Assembly (NCBI RefSeq): GCF_032401055.1
Contig: NZ_CP135529.1
Span: 248,001 to 312,000, forward strand
Direction: 5' to 3'
DNA: 64,000 nt
Source: Tardiphaga sp. 709
Lineage (GTDB): Bacteria > Pseudomonadota > Alphaproteobacteria > Rhizobiales > Xanthobacteraceae
Shown: piece by piece, positions 44,956 through 53,531 of the stretch
How positions within the stretch are numbered: position 1 is the first letter of the stretch
Layout: each line of letters starts with the position of its first letter
Made by a program: the position numbers and the translations under genes
The notes under the pieces: generated by a model
What the model saw: the letters and a program-made list of their open reading frames with translations, nothing else
Told to the model about the DNA's origin: nothing
Databases searched by the model: none

Positions 44956-45585
44956 ATGACCGAACACCATCATCATGACCACGATCACGACCATTCCGAA
45001 TTGTCGGAGACCGAGCTGCGCGTCCGTGCACTCGAGACCATCCTGACCGAAAAAGGCTATATCGATCCGGCAGCGCTGGATGCGATGATCCAGGCCTATG
45101 AGACCAAGATTGGGCCGCACAACGGCGCCCTTGTGGTTGCGAAAGCCTGGACCGATCCGGCCTTCAAGGAGGCATTGCTCGCCGACGGTTCCGCGGCGGT
45201 CGGCACTCTCGGCCATGTCAGCCGTACCGGCGATCATCTCGTCGTGGTCGAGAACACGCCCGAGCGGCATAACATGGTCGTGTGCACGCTGTGCTCCTGT
45301 TACCCCTGGGAAATGCTCGGCCTGCCCCCGGTCTGGTACAAGGCTGCGCCCTACCGCTCCCGCGCCGTGAAGGATCCGCGCGGCGTGCTGGCAGACTTCG
45401 GCTTCACGCTCCCCAAGGAGACGGAAATCCGCGTCTGGGATTCGACGGCTGAAACGCGTTTCCTGGTGTTGCCGATGCGACCCGCGGGCACCGAGGGCTG
45501 GAGCGAGGAGCAACTGGCCGAACTGGTCACGCGCGACTCCATGATCGGCACGGGTCTGGTGACAGCGCCGGGAGCCCCGTCGTGA
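44956..45585 (+). CDS. nthA: Nitrile hydratase alpha subunit, cobalt type
   Basis: Hydrates nitriles to amides with the beta subunit. 209 residues. The metal-binding motif is VCTLCSC at 109-115, with ligands Cys110, Cys113, Ser114 and Cys115; Thr at 111 marks the cobalt class (iron enzymes have Ser). Other family parts are [34 protein letters not shown] and [16 protein letters not shown]. Residues 4-13 read [10 protein letters not shown], an unusual natural His/Asp tail that could hold metal. No ribosome site is evident before ATG 44956. It overlaps nthB by four bases. Confidence 0.95.
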   Translation: MTEHHHHDHDHDHSELSETELRVRALETILTEKGYIDPAALDAMIQAYETKIGPHNGALVVAKAWTDPAFKEALLADGSAAVGTLGHVSRTGDHLVVVENTPERHNMVVCTLCSCYPWEMLGLPPVWYKAAPYRSRAVKDPRGVLADFGFTLPKETEIRVWDSTAETRFLVLPMRPAGTEGWSEEQLAELVTRDSMIGTGLVTAPGAPS

Positions 45586-46241
45586 ACGGCGTCCACGACA
45601 TGGGCGGCATGGACGGTTTCGGCAAAGTCGAGCCGGAGCCGAACGAGCCGATGTTTCATGCGGAGTGGGAATCTCGCGTGCTGGCCATGGTGCGCGCCAT
45701 GGGCGCGGCAGGCGCCTTCAACATCGACGCCTCGCGCTTCTATCGCGAAACGCTGCCGCCGGAGGTCTATCTTTCCAGCAGCTACTACAAGAAATGGTTT
45801 CTCGGCCTTGAGGATATGTTGGTCGAGCGCGGCTTCCTCGCTGCGGACGAGGTCAAGGCCGGCCACGCATCCGTGCCGCCGAAACCGTTGAAGCGTGGCA
45901 ACTTCACCGTTGATAGTGTCGAGCGCGTGCTGACCCGCGGCTCATTCACGCGCCCTGCTTCGGCGCCTGCCGCATTCGCGATCGGCGATCGCGTGCGGAT
46001 GAAGAACATCCATCCGACCACCCATACGCGCTTGCCGCGCTATGTCCGCGGTCATGTCGGCGTGATCGAGCGCATACACGGCGCGCATGTCTATCCCGAC
46101 ACTGCGGCGCATGACCAAGGCGAAAATCCGCAGTGGCTTTACACCGTCGTGTTCGACGGTGCCGAACTGTGGGGACCCGATGGCGATCCGACGCTGAAAG
46201 TGTCGGTTGAGGCGTTCGAGCCATATCTCGATCCGGCTTAA
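45582..46241 (+). CDS. nthB: Nitrile hydratase beta subunit
   Basis: A 219-residue partner of NthA, from a GTG start inside the nthA stop (GTGA). It begins [20 protein letters not shown] as expected and has the C-terminal SH3-like part ([49 protein letters not shown]). The Arg residues that stabilise the oxidised Cys ligands lie in the N-terminal half. The usual third gene for the cobalt activator does not follow; the next gene is on the opposite strand six bases on. Confidence 0.95.
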   Translation: MNGVHDMGGMDGFGKVEPEPNEPMFHAEWESRVLAMVRAMGAAGAFNIDASRFYRETLPPEVYLSSSYYKKWFLGLEDMLVERGFLAADEVKAGHASVPPKPLKRGNFTVDSVERVLTRGSFTRPASAPAAFAIGDRVRMKNIHPTTHTRLPRYVRGHVGVIERIHGAHVYPDTAAHDQGENPQWLYTVVFDGAELWGPDGDPTLKVSVEAFEPYLDPA

Positions 46242-46246
46242 TTGCC

Positions 46247-46945
46247 TCAGTGCGCCCGCGCGTCGCCCGCCAGGCCCGCGAGTCTGGCGGGATCGATAAC
46301 GGTCAACCGGCCGCGACCGGCTTTCAGGATCAGCATCCGGTCCCAGGCCGAAACGGTACGGCTGACCGTGAACTGCGTGGTGTCGCTGAGTTCGGCCAGT
46401 TCCTGGCGCGAGATTCTCAGTTCGATCGGAACGCAATCACCATCCGGATCTCCTTCCCGCACCAGGCGCAGAACGATCCGTGCGATGCGTCGATCGGCGT
46501 TCTCACTCGTTGCCTCGTGAAGACGGCGCAGCAGGTGATCGGTTTGCCGCCCGACGATACCGAGGACATTGATCGCAAGCTGCGGGACAATATGCATCAG
46601 CCCGCTGAAGCGATCCGCGGACCAGCACAAAAGCTCGGTCGCGACTGACGCGCGCAGGGTTGTCGGGTGAGAGAAATTGCCGAACACCGATGCGGCTCCG
46701 GCGAGATCGCCGCGTCGCATGAATTGCAGCGTTTTCTGCGCGCCATGTGCATCGATCATCGTCTTCTTGAGCTGACCATCGATGACCACAGCGATCATCG
46801 CCGGTGCGTCGCCCTGTTGCCAGAGCGAAGAACCGCAATCCAGGACGTGCTTTCTGCCAGCTTCGATGATGATGCCGCGTGCACCCTCGCCCAGGCCCGC
46901 AAAAAGCGGCGTCGGACCAAACGACTTGCACATCTCACGATCCAT
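46247..46945 (-). CDS. Crp/Fnr-family transcriptional regulator
   Basis: A 232-residue regulator: cyclic-nucleotide-binding-like domain (about 13-130; ILEAGRK-type start, MRRGDLAGAASVFGNFS) and a C-terminal HTH (about 165-225; LRISRQELAELSDTTQFTVS, then RTVSAWDRM). There is no Fnr-type N-terminal cysteine cluster, so it is not an oxygen-sensing Fnr with an Fe-S cluster. Divergence from napEDABC makes it a candidate nap regulator, perhaps responding to nitrogen oxides or nitrate; it may also affect nthAB. The ribosome site ggaaggcgag precedes the ATG. Confidence 0.9.
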   Translation of the reverse strand: MDREMCKSFGPTPLFAGLGEGARGIIIEAGRKHVLDCGSSLWQQGDAPAMIAVVIDGQLKKTMIDAHGAQKTLQFMRRGDLAGAASVFGNFSHPTTLRASVATELLCWSADRFSGLMHIVPQLAINVLGIVGRQTDHLLRRLHEATSENADRRIARIVLRLVREGDPDGDCVPIELRISRQELAELSDTTQFTVSRTVSAWDRMLILKAGRGRLTVIDPARLAGLAGDARAH

Positions 46946-47092
46946 TGCTCGCCTTCCGGAGCGAGCGATTTCGCCGAGCAGCTGCCGCGATCAAATAAAA
47001 CTGTCATCAAAGATTCTGATGCGAGCGGCTCTGCACGACGACATCGCGATCAGAACAACGATCTCAAATAAATCCTCCGTAGAGTTTGTTGT

Positions 47093-47106
47093 TTGATCCA
47101 GCGCAA
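47093..47106. promoter_or_regulatory. FixK/FNR-type box upstream of napE
   Basis: The 14 bases ttgatccagcgcaa match the FixK2 pattern TTG(A/C)-N6-(T/G)CAA. The site is 94 bases before the napE start codon, a suitable place for activation under low oxygen by a FixK-like regulator, as known for nap genes of Bradyrhizobium. Confidence 0.65.
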
Positions 47107-47199
47107 AGAAGGTGGGTGCTGCAGCAGGCATATTGCCCTCGCTCTAGGCGAATCTCGCCTCTTCTCCAGGCATATGGCCGCAAACCGAAGGGGGAGCGT

Positions 47200-47397
47200 A
47201 TGGTGACGAACCAGAATATCGCGGAGCCTGCAGAGGCTGAAAGACGCAACAGCCGCATGTCGGAGTTGCTCGTCTTTCTCACGATCGTCGTTCTCATCTG
47301 GCCCGTCGTCGCGGTGGGCGTGGTCGGCGGTTACGGCTTTCTGGTCTGGATGACCCAGCTGATTTTCGGGCCGCCCGGCCCGCCTCTGCTTCACTAG
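47200..47397 (+). CDS. napE: Periplasmic nitrate reductase component NapE
   Basis: A 65-residue single-pass membrane protein: a polar start (MVTNQNIAEPAEAERRNSRM), then one transmembrane helix SELLVFLTIVVLIWPVVAVG continuing into VVGGYGFLVWMTQLIFG and the short end GPPGPPLLH, all usual for NapE. Its exact role in nitrate reduction is unknown. The ATG at 47200 follows gggggag. It is first in napEDABC. Confidence 0.93.
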   Translation: MVTNQNIAEPAEAERRNSRMSELLVFLTIVVLIWPVVAVGVVGGYGFLVWMTQLIFGPPGPPLLH

Positions 47398-47406
47398 GAC
47401 TTTCAC

Positions 47407-47703
47407 ATGACAGACAGACTCACCAGACGCGCTCTGTTGACCGGCGCGACCGCCGGCGCGTCCGCGCACGACAATGAGCACATTTCCAGCGCCGTCGTGT
47501 CGGTGCTTCCAGCTCATATCGACGCGGTATCTGCGCGGTTGTCGAGCCTTCCCGGTGTCGAGATCCATCACCGCACGGACTCCAAGCTGGTTGCGGTCCT
47601 CGAAGGGCCAGGCAGCGGCGCATTGGGTGCGATGCTCGCCGACATCTCATCATGGCCGGGCGTGCTCTCGGCCAACATGGTCTTCGAACAGCGTCTCGAT
47701 TAG
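47407..47703 (+). CDS. napD: NapD, cytoplasmic chaperone for NapA
   Basis: A 98-residue protein binding the NapA Tat signal during cofactor loading. The ferredoxin-like core is ISSAVVSVLPAHIDAVSARL, SSLPGVEIHHRTDSKLVAVL and VLSANMVFEQRLD. It carries about 25 extra N-terminal residues with a twin-Arg-like LTRRALLTG stretch, absent from the E. coli protein. It begins nine bases after napE and precedes napA by 12 bases. Confidence 0.93.
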   Translation: MTDRLTRRALLTGATAGASAHDNEHISSAVVSVLPAHIDAVSARLSSLPGVEIHHRTDSKLVAVLEGPGSGALGAMLADISSWPGVLSANMVFEQRLD

Positions 47704-47715
47704 GAGAACGACGAA

Positions 47716-50211
47716 ATGCCCCTTTCGCGGCGTGATCTACTCAAGGCCCAGGCAGCGGCTGTCGCTGCAGCGGCAGCTGGCATCAACGTTCCGGCGGCCG
47801 CTCAATCGATTGCCGGCGGCGTCGGGTCGCTGTCCATCAAATGGTCGAAGGCGCCGTGCCGCTTCTGCGGTACCGGTTGCGGCGTCATGGTCGGTGTCAA
47901 GGACAACAAGGTCGTCGCCTCCCATGGCGACACGCTGGCGGAAGTGAATCGCGGCCTGAACTGTATCAAGGGCTACTTCCTCTCCAAGATCATGTATGGC
48001 GCCGACCGCCTGACCACGCCCCTCCTCCGCAAGAAGAACGGCGTGTTCGACAAGAACGGCGAACTCACACCGGTGAGTTGGGACGAAGCATTCGACACCA
48101 TGGCGCAGCGCGCCAAAGCGACGCTGAAAGAAAAAGGACCGACTGCGATCGGCATGTTCGGATCGGGCCAGTGGACGATCCTCGAAGGTTATGCCGCGAC
48201 CAAGCTGATGCGTGCGGGTTTCCGCTCCAACAATCTCGATCCCAATGCGCGGCATTGCATGGCGTCTGCGGCCGTGGCCTTCATGCGCACCTTCGGCATG
48301 GACGAGCCGATGGGCTGCTATGATGACTTCGAGGCCGCCGATGCCTTCGTGCTGTGGGGCTCGAATATGGCCGAGATGCATCCGATCCTGTGGACGCGCC
48401 TCACCGATCGCCGCCTTGGTCATCCGCATGTGAAAGTCGCGGTGCTCTCGACCTTCACGCATCGCAGCTCCGACCTCGCCGACATCCCGATCGTGTTCAA
48501 GCCGGGCACCGATCTGGCCATTCTCAACTTCATCGCCAACCACATCATCTCGACCGGTCGCGTGAACACCGAATTCGTCAACAGCCACACGACTTTCGTG
48601 AAGGGCACGACGGATATCGGCTACGGGCTGCGTCCCGAACATCCGCTGGAGAAGAAGGCCAAGGGCGCAGCCACGGCCGCAGCGACGACGCCAATCGATT
48701 TCGCGGCCTACGCCGAATTCGTGAAGGACTATTCCCTCGAGAAGGTGTCGAAGCTGACCGGTGTCGAGCCCGGCTTCCTGCTGGAGCTCGCAGAACTCTA
48801 TGCCGATCCGAAGCGCAAGGTGATGTCGCTCTGGACCATGGGTTTCAACCAGCATGTCCGCGGTGTCTGGGCCAATCAGCTCGTCTACAACATCCATCTG
48901 CTGACCGGCAAAATCTCCGAACCCGGCAACTCGCCGTTCTCGCTGACGGGCCAGCCATCGGCTTGCGGTACGGCGCGCGAGGTCGGCACCTTCGCGCACC
49001 GCCTCCCCGCCGACATGGTGGTGACCAATCCGGAGCACCGCAAGCACGCTGAAGAAATCTGGCGCGTGCCGCATGGCCTCCTGCCCGACAAGATCGGTTA
49101 TCACGCCGTCGAGCAGGACCGCATGCTGCATGACGGGAAGCTGAACTTCTATTGGGTTCAGGTGAACAACAATGTGCAGGCGGCGCCCAACAGTTCGGGC
49201 GAGACCTATCCGGGCTACCGCAATCCCGCCAACTTCATTGTCGTGTCGGATGCCTATCCGACGGTGACGGCGATGTCCGCCGACTGCGTGCTGCCGGCGG
49301 CGATGTGGGTCGAGAAGGAAGGCGCCTACGGCAATGCCGAACGGCGCACGCATGTCTGGCGCCAGCTGGTCAATGCGCCCGGCCAGGCGCGCTCGGATCT
49401 CTGGCAACTGATGGAATTCTCCAAGCGCTTCACGACGGACGAAGTGTGGCCCGCCGCCCTCCTCGACGCCAATCCAAACTACAAGGGCAAGACGCTGTTC
49501 GACGTGCTGTATCGTAATGGCGAGGTCGACAAATTTCCCGTCGGCGAAATCCCCCCGGACTATGAAAACCACGAGTCCAAGGACTTCGGTTTCTATGTGC
49601 AGAAGGGGCTGTTCGAGGAATATGCCACGTTCGGCCGCGGCCATGGCCACGACCTCGCTCCCTGGGACACCTATCACGAGGTGCGCGGCCTTCGCTGGCC
49701 GGTGGTCAATGGCAAGGAGACCAAGTGGCGCTACCGCGAAGGTCTCGATCCCTACGTCAAGCCGGGCAAGAAGGTCGAATTTTACGGCAACCCGGACGGA
49801 CGCGCTCGCATCATCGCGGTGCCCTATGAGCCGCCGGCCGAGTCGCCCGATGCTGAGTTCGATCTCTGGCTGGTGACCGGCCGCGTGCTGGAGCACTGGC
49901 ATTCCGGTTCGATGACCATGCGCGTGCCCGAACTCTACAAGGCGTTTCCCGGCGCGCGCTGCTTCATGCATGCCGAAGACGCGCGTGCGCGCGGCTTGAA
50001 CCAGGGCGCCGAAATCCGCCTGATGTCGCGGCGCGGTGAGATCCGCACGCGCGTCGATACGACCGGACGCAACCGCATGCCCCGCGGCGTGGTGTTCGTG
50101 CCGTGGTTCGATGCCAGCCAACTGATCAACAAGGTCACGCTGGATGCAACCGACCCGATCTCCAAACAGGCGGACTTCAAGAAATGTGCGGTCAAGATCG
50201 TTTCCGTTTAA
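47716..50211 (+). CDS. napA: Periplasmic nitrate reductase catalytic subunit
   Basis: Mo-bis-MGD enzyme reducing nitrate to nitrite; 831 residues, the usual size. Tat signal [14 protein letters not shown] at the N terminus, 4Fe-4S cluster ligands Cys48, Cys51, Cys55 and Cys83, and the Mo ligand Cys181 in [11 protein letters not shown]. Other conserved parts: [40 protein letters not shown] and [20 protein letters not shown]. It is matured by NapD and receives electrons from NapB. An opposite-strand frame covering most of this gene is a codon-bias artefact. Confidence 0.98.
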   Translation: MPLSRRDLLKAQAAAVAAAAAGINVPAAAQSIAGGVGSLSIKWSKAPCRFCGTGCGVMVGVKDNKVVASHGDTLAEVNRGLNCIKGYFLSKIMYGADRLTTPLLRKKNGVFDKNGELTPVSWDEAFDTMAQRAKATLKEKGPTAIGMFGSGQWTILEGYAATKLMRAGFRSNNLDPNARHCMASAAVAFMRTFGMDEPMGCYDDFEAADAFVLWGSNMAEMHPILWTRLTDRRLGHPHVKVAVLSTFTHRSSDLADIPIVFKPGTDLAILNFIANHIISTGRVNTEFVNSHTTFVKGTTDIGYGLRPEHPLEKKAKGAATAAATTPIDFAAYAEFVKDYSLEKVSKLTGVEPGFLLELAELYADPKRKVMSLWTMGFNQHVRGVWANQLVYNIHLLTGKISEPGNSPFSLTGQPSACGTAREVGTFAHRLPADMVVTNPEHRKHAEEIWRVPHGLLPDKIGYHAVEQDRMLHDGKLNFYWVQVNNNVQAAPNSSGETYPGYRNPANFIVVSDAYPTVTAMSADCVLPAAMWVEKEGAYGNAERRTHVWRQLVNAPGQARSDLWQLMEFSKRFTTDEVWPAALLDANPNYKGKTLFDVLYRNGEVDKFPVGEIPPDYENHESKDFGFYVQKGLFEEYATFGRGHGHDLAPWDTYHEVRGLRWPVVNGKETKWRYREGLDPYVKPGKKVEFYGNPDGRARIIAVPYEPPAESPDAEFDLWLVTGRVLEHWHSGSMTMRVPELYKAFPGARCFMHAEDARARGLNQGAEIRLMSRRGEIRTRVDTTGRNRMPRGVVFVPWFDASQLINKVTLDATDPISKQADFKKCAVKIVSV

Positions 50212-50216
50212 GTGCG

Positions 50217-50678
50217 ATGAAGACGGTCATCGCGGCAATCATCGCCGGCGCCATGGTGCTGGTGTCCGGTGCGATCTATGCGCAGTCTGTCCAGACAACG
50301 CCACGGATCGTGCCGCGCGTCACCGGCGCAGCGCAGCCGATGGGCGACGTTCCTGCGCCGCCCTTCCCGCGGCCCGTCACCGACGACAAGCGCGTGATGC
50401 GGAACTATCCGGAGCAGCCGCCGGTCATTCCGCATTCGATCGAGAACTATCAGCTCACGCTGCGGGCCAATCGCTGTCTTGAGTGCCATCGCCGTGAATA
50501 TACCGAAGGCTCCGGTGCGCCGATGATCAGCATTACGCATTTCATGGATCGCGATGGCCAGATGCTCGCCGATGTGACACCGCGACGCTATTTCTGCACG
50601 GCCTGCCACGTGCCGCAAACCGATGCGCGTCCGCTCGTTCCGAACACCTTCACCGACATGAAGGCATCCGGCAGGTGA
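50217..50678 (+). CDS. napB: Periplasmic nitrate reductase dihaem cytochrome c subunit
   Basis: Electron-transfer subunit of 153 residues. Signal peptide residues 1-22 ([20 protein letters not shown]), two haem-binding motifs CLECH at 87-91 and CTACH at 127-131, and the axial-ligand histidines in IPHSIENY and [10 protein letters not shown]. It passes electrons from NapC to NapA. ATG 50217 lies six bases after napA; the same frame is open upstream inside napA but not as coding sequence. The next gene overlaps by four bases. Confidence 0.97.
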   Translation: MKTVIAAIIAGAMVLVSGAIYAQSVQTTPRIVPRVTGAAQPMGDVPAPPFPRPVTDDKRVMRNYPEQPPVIPHSIENYQLTLRANRCLECHRREYTEGSGAPMISITHFMDRDGQMLADVTPRRYFCTACHVPQTDARPLVPNTFTDMKASGR

Positions 50679-51379
50679 GCGCCATGAAGTGGTTGATATC
50701 CAAGTTTCTGTGGTTCTGGCGCATCGCCAGCCGACCGGCCACGCATATCAGCCTCGGCGTGCTGGCGCTGGGCGGCTTCCTCGGTGGCGTGATCTTCTGG
50801 GGCGGCTTCAATACGGCGCTGGAAGTCACCAATACCGAGAAATTCTGCACCGGCTGCCATGAGATGCGTGACAACGTGTATCAAGAGCTGCAGCGAACGC
50901 CGCATTTCGCCAATCGATCCGGCGTGCGTGCCACCTGTCCTGATTGCCATGTGCCGCATAACTGGACCGACAAGATCGCGCGCAAGATGCAGGCGTCGAA
51001 GGAAGTGTGGGGCAAGATCTTCGGCACGATCTCGACGCGCGAGAAGTTCCTCGACATGCGTCTGGAGCTTGCGAAACATGAATGGTCGCGCCTGAAGGCC
51101 AATGACTCGCTGGAATGCCGCAACTGCCACTCGGCGATTGCGATGGATTTCACCAAACAGGCACCGCGCGCGGCGGCGATCCATGCCAAGTTCCTCGTCA
51201 CCGGCGAGCGGACCTGTATCGATTGCCACAAGGGCATCGCGCATGAATTGCCTGACATGACCGGGATCGAGCCCGGCTGGAGCGCCCCGGCCGAGCTTCG
51301 CGACCGCCATAGTCACCACATGCCGGATGCGGATGCGCTGTCGCGCTATCTGGCATCGGTGAAGGAGACGCAGCCGTAG
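50675..51379 (+). CDS. napC: Tetrahaem cytochrome c NapC/NirT family
   Basis: Membrane-anchored quinol dehydrogenase feeding NapB. 234 residues from a GTG overlapping napB: N-terminal transmembrane anchor [20 protein letters not shown], then four haem motifs CTGCH (58-62), CPDCH (88-92), CRNCH (148-152) and CIDCH (181-185). An internal ATG three codons on is the alternative start. It ends the nap operon; napF, napG and napH are not present here. Its stop codon lies within a palindromic repeat. Confidence 0.97.
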   Translation: MSAMKWLISKFLWFWRIASRPATHISLGVLALGGFLGGVIFWGGFNTALEVTNTEKFCTGCHEMRDNVYQELQRTPHFANRSGVRATCPDCHVPHNWTDKIARKMQASKEVWGKIFGTISTREKFLDMRLELAKHEWSRLKANDSLECRNCHSAIAMDFTKQAPRAAAIHAKFLVTGERTCIDCHKGIAHELPDMTGIEPGWSAPAELRDRHSHHMPDADALSRYLASVKETQP

Positions 51380-51410
51380 GGTGGATGAGCGAAGCTGATC
51401 CACCCTACGG
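51374..51410. repeat. Palindromic repeat overlapping the napC stop codon
   Basis: Thirteen-base arms ccgtagggtggat (51374-51386) and atccaccctacgg (51398-51410) with an 11-base loop. The napC TAG stop (51377-51379) is supplied by the left arm. The unit resembles the gtagggtgg-type short repeats found between rhizobial genes and may also end the nap transcript; no T run follows. Confidence 0.7.
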
Positions 51411-51417
51411 CACAGCG

Positions 51418-52395
51418 TCAGTTCATCGTGATGTTGGCCTTCTCGATTACGCCCTTCCAGCGCTGCGTTTCGCTGGTGATGTATTTGGCGAATTCATCCG
51501 GCGGGACCGCCACGGCGACGGCGCCGAGCTCGGACATCTTCTTCTTCGTCTCCGGCTGCTGCATGAATTCGCGGATCGAGACAGAGAGCTTGTCGGTGAT
51601 GGCCTTTGGCGTGCCGGCCGGTGCCATGAAGCCGTGCCAGGCGACGGCTTCAAAACCCGGCAGGAATTCGGACACTGCCGGCAGGTTCGGATCGAACTCG
51701 GCGCGCTTCGGCGAGGCCGTCGCTAGCATCGCGAGCTTGCCGGCCGCCGCATGCGGCAGCAGCAGTGGTACGTTGTCGAAGGCGAGATCGATCTGGCCGC
51801 TCAGCAAGTCCGTGACCATTTGGCTCGAGCCCTTGTAGGGCACGTGCACCATCTTGGTGCCGGTCATCTGCTGGAACAGTTCGCCGGCAAGGTGCTGCGT
51901 GGTACCGACGCCGGCCGAGCCGAATGTCACCTTGTCGGGATTGGCTTTGATATAGGTGATCAGGTCCGGCACCGTGCGCGCCGCGATCCTGGTCGGGTTC
52001 ACCACCAGCACATTCGGCACCATGCTGATCTGCGCGATCGGCACGAGATCCTTTTCGGGATTGTAGGACAGTTTTGCGCCATACAGCGTCGGATTGATCG
52101 ACAGCGCCGAGGTGCTGGCAAGGCCGATCGTGTAGCCATCGGGCGCAGCGCGCGCGACGCGGGTGACGCCGATGATGCTGCCGGCGCCGCCGACATTCTC
52201 GATGATGACCGTCGCGCTCATCTTCTTCTGCAGATGCTCCGACACCATGCGCGCAAAGATATCGGCGGTGCCGCCGGCGGCAAACGGAACGATGCTGGTG
52301 ATCGGGCGGCTCGGGTAATTCGCGTCCTGGGCCGTCGCTTGCGTGAGCGTGCCGAGCGTCAGGCAGGCAGCCATCAGGATTGACCGAAGTCTCAT
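51418..52395 (-). CDS. TctC/Bug-family solute-binding protein (copy 1)
   Basis: A 325-residue periplasmic binding protein of the tripartite tricarboxylate transporter type. Signal peptide residues 1-22 (MRLRSILMAACLTLGTLTQA), then YPSRPITSIVPFAAGGTADI, which is the Bug family start, IIENVGGAGSIIGVTRVARA, and GVGTTQHLAGELFQQMTGTK with MVHVPYKGSSQMVTDLLSGQ, the ligand region. The start at 52395 has ggagga. It is a tandem paralogue of the next gene, over 75 percent similar by eye. TctA/TctB permease genes are not in the window. Confidence 0.9.
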   Translation of the reverse strand: MRLRSILMAACLTLGTLTQATAQDANYPSRPITSIVPFAAGGTADIFARMVSEHLQKKMSATVIIENVGGAGSIIGVTRVARAAPDGYTIGLASTSALSINPTLYGAKLSYNPEKDLVPIAQISMVPNVLVVNPTRIAARTVPDLITYIKANPDKVTFGSAGVGTTQHLAGELFQQMTGTKMVHVPYKGSSQMVTDLLSGQIDLAFDNVPLLLPHAAAGKLAMLATASPKRAEFDPNLPAVSEFLPGFEAVAWHGFMAPAGTPKAITDKLSVSIREFMQQPETKKKMSELGAVAVAVPPDEFAKYITSETQRWKGVIEKANITMN

Positions 52396-52503
52396 TGAAC
52401 ATTCCTCCATGTGTTTTTCTATTTTGATCGTCGGCGTCCTTTGGTGGACGCTCGATATTGGGGGTGGTGACGAACGTGACGTCGTCACCACCTGCGCGGT
52501 CGC

Positions 52504-53481
52504 CTAGTTCATCGTAACGTTGGCCTTCTCCATCACACCCTTCCAGCGCTGCGTCTCGCTGGCGATGTATTTGGTGAACTCATCCTGCGGGATCGCCACG
52601 GCAACTGCGCCGAGTTCGGCCATCTTCTTCTTGGTTTCCGGCAGGCTCATGAATTCGCGGATTTCCGCCGAGAGCTTGTCGACGATCGGCTTCGGCGTTG
52701 CCGCCGGCGCGATGAAGCCGTGCCATGCGACAGCCTCGAAGCCCGGCAGGAATTCGGCGACGGCCGGCACATTCGCGTCGAACTCGGCGCGCTTCGGCGT
52801 TGCCGTGGCGAGCATCGCCAGCTTGCCGCCGGCCACATGCGGCAGCAGCAGCGGAACGTTGTCGAAGGCGATGTCGATCTGACCCGAGATCAGGTCGGTG
52901 ACCATCTGGCTCGAACCCTTATAGGGCACATGGACCATCTTGGTGCCGGTCATCTGCTGGAACAGCTCGCCGGCAAGATGCTGCGACGTGCCCGGTCCGG
53001 CCGAGCCGAACGTCACTTTGTCTGGATTGGCCTTCATGTATTCGATCAGCTCCGGCACAGTGCGGGCCTTGATGCGATCGGGATTCACGACCAGCACGTT
53101 GGGCACGATGCTCACTTGCGCGAAGGCCACCAAATCCTTATCCGGCTGGAACTGAAGCTTGCTGCCATAGAGCGAGGGCGCGATCGCCAGCGGCGAGGTG
53201 CTGGCGAGGCCGATCGTATAGCCATCGGGCTGAGCCTTGGCGACACGGTTGACGCCGATATTGCCACCGGCGCCGCCCATATTTTCGACCAGCACGGTGG
53301 CGCCGAGCTTCTTCTGCAGGTTCTCCGACACCATGCGCGCGATGATGTCCACCGTGCCACCCGCCGCGAAGGGCACGACGATGGTGATCGGCTTGGTGGG
53401 GTATTTCGCATCTTGCGCGCTCGCCTGCCCGACGGCGCCAAAGGCGACGCAGGCGGCCATGAGGATGGATTTGATCTTCAT
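52504..53481 (-). CDS. TctC/Bug-family solute-binding protein (copy 2)
   Basis: A 325-residue paralogue of the preceding gene with the same layout: signal peptide (MKIKSILMAACVAFGAVGQA), YPTKPITIVVPFAAGGTVDI, LVENMGGAGGNIGVNRVAKA, GPGTSQHLAGELFQQMTGTK and MVHVPYKGSSQMVTDLISGQ. Differences concentrate in the N-terminal third, which could alter ligand choice. It lies on the same strand as, and 50 bases after, the FAD-linked dehydrogenase gene, so it may be part of that operon. Confidence 0.9.
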   Translation of the reverse strand: MKIKSILMAACVAFGAVGQASAQDAKYPTKPITIVVPFAAGGTVDIIARMVSENLQKKLGATVLVENMGGAGGNIGVNRVAKAQPDGYTIGLASTSPLAIAPSLYGSKLQFQPDKDLVAFAQVSIVPNVLVVNPDRIKARTVPELIEYMKANPDKVTFGSAGPGTSQHLAGELFQQMTGTKMVHVPYKGSSQMVTDLISGQIDIAFDNVPLLLPHVAGGKLAMLATATPKRAEFDANVPAVAEFLPGFEAVAWHGFIAPAATPKPIVDKLSAEIREFMSLPETKKKMAELGAVAVAIPQDEFTKYIASETQRWKGVMEKANVTMN

Positions 53482-53531
53482 GCGTGTTCCTCTTCTCGAA
53501 TGGGTATTCTGATGAATGCTTGCAGCCGCGC

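Noticed and set aside
44956-44995. Histidine tail of NthA as a cloning tag artefact
   Set aside because: The stretch alternates His and Asp with mixed codons and lies in ordinary chromosomal context, so it is taken as natural.
47737-50121. Long minus-strand open frame across napA (about 790 codons)
   Set aside because: It is the codon-bias shadow of napA. The translation has no recognisable domains and is rich in His, Arg and Asp, as expected from reverse reading of high-GC codons.
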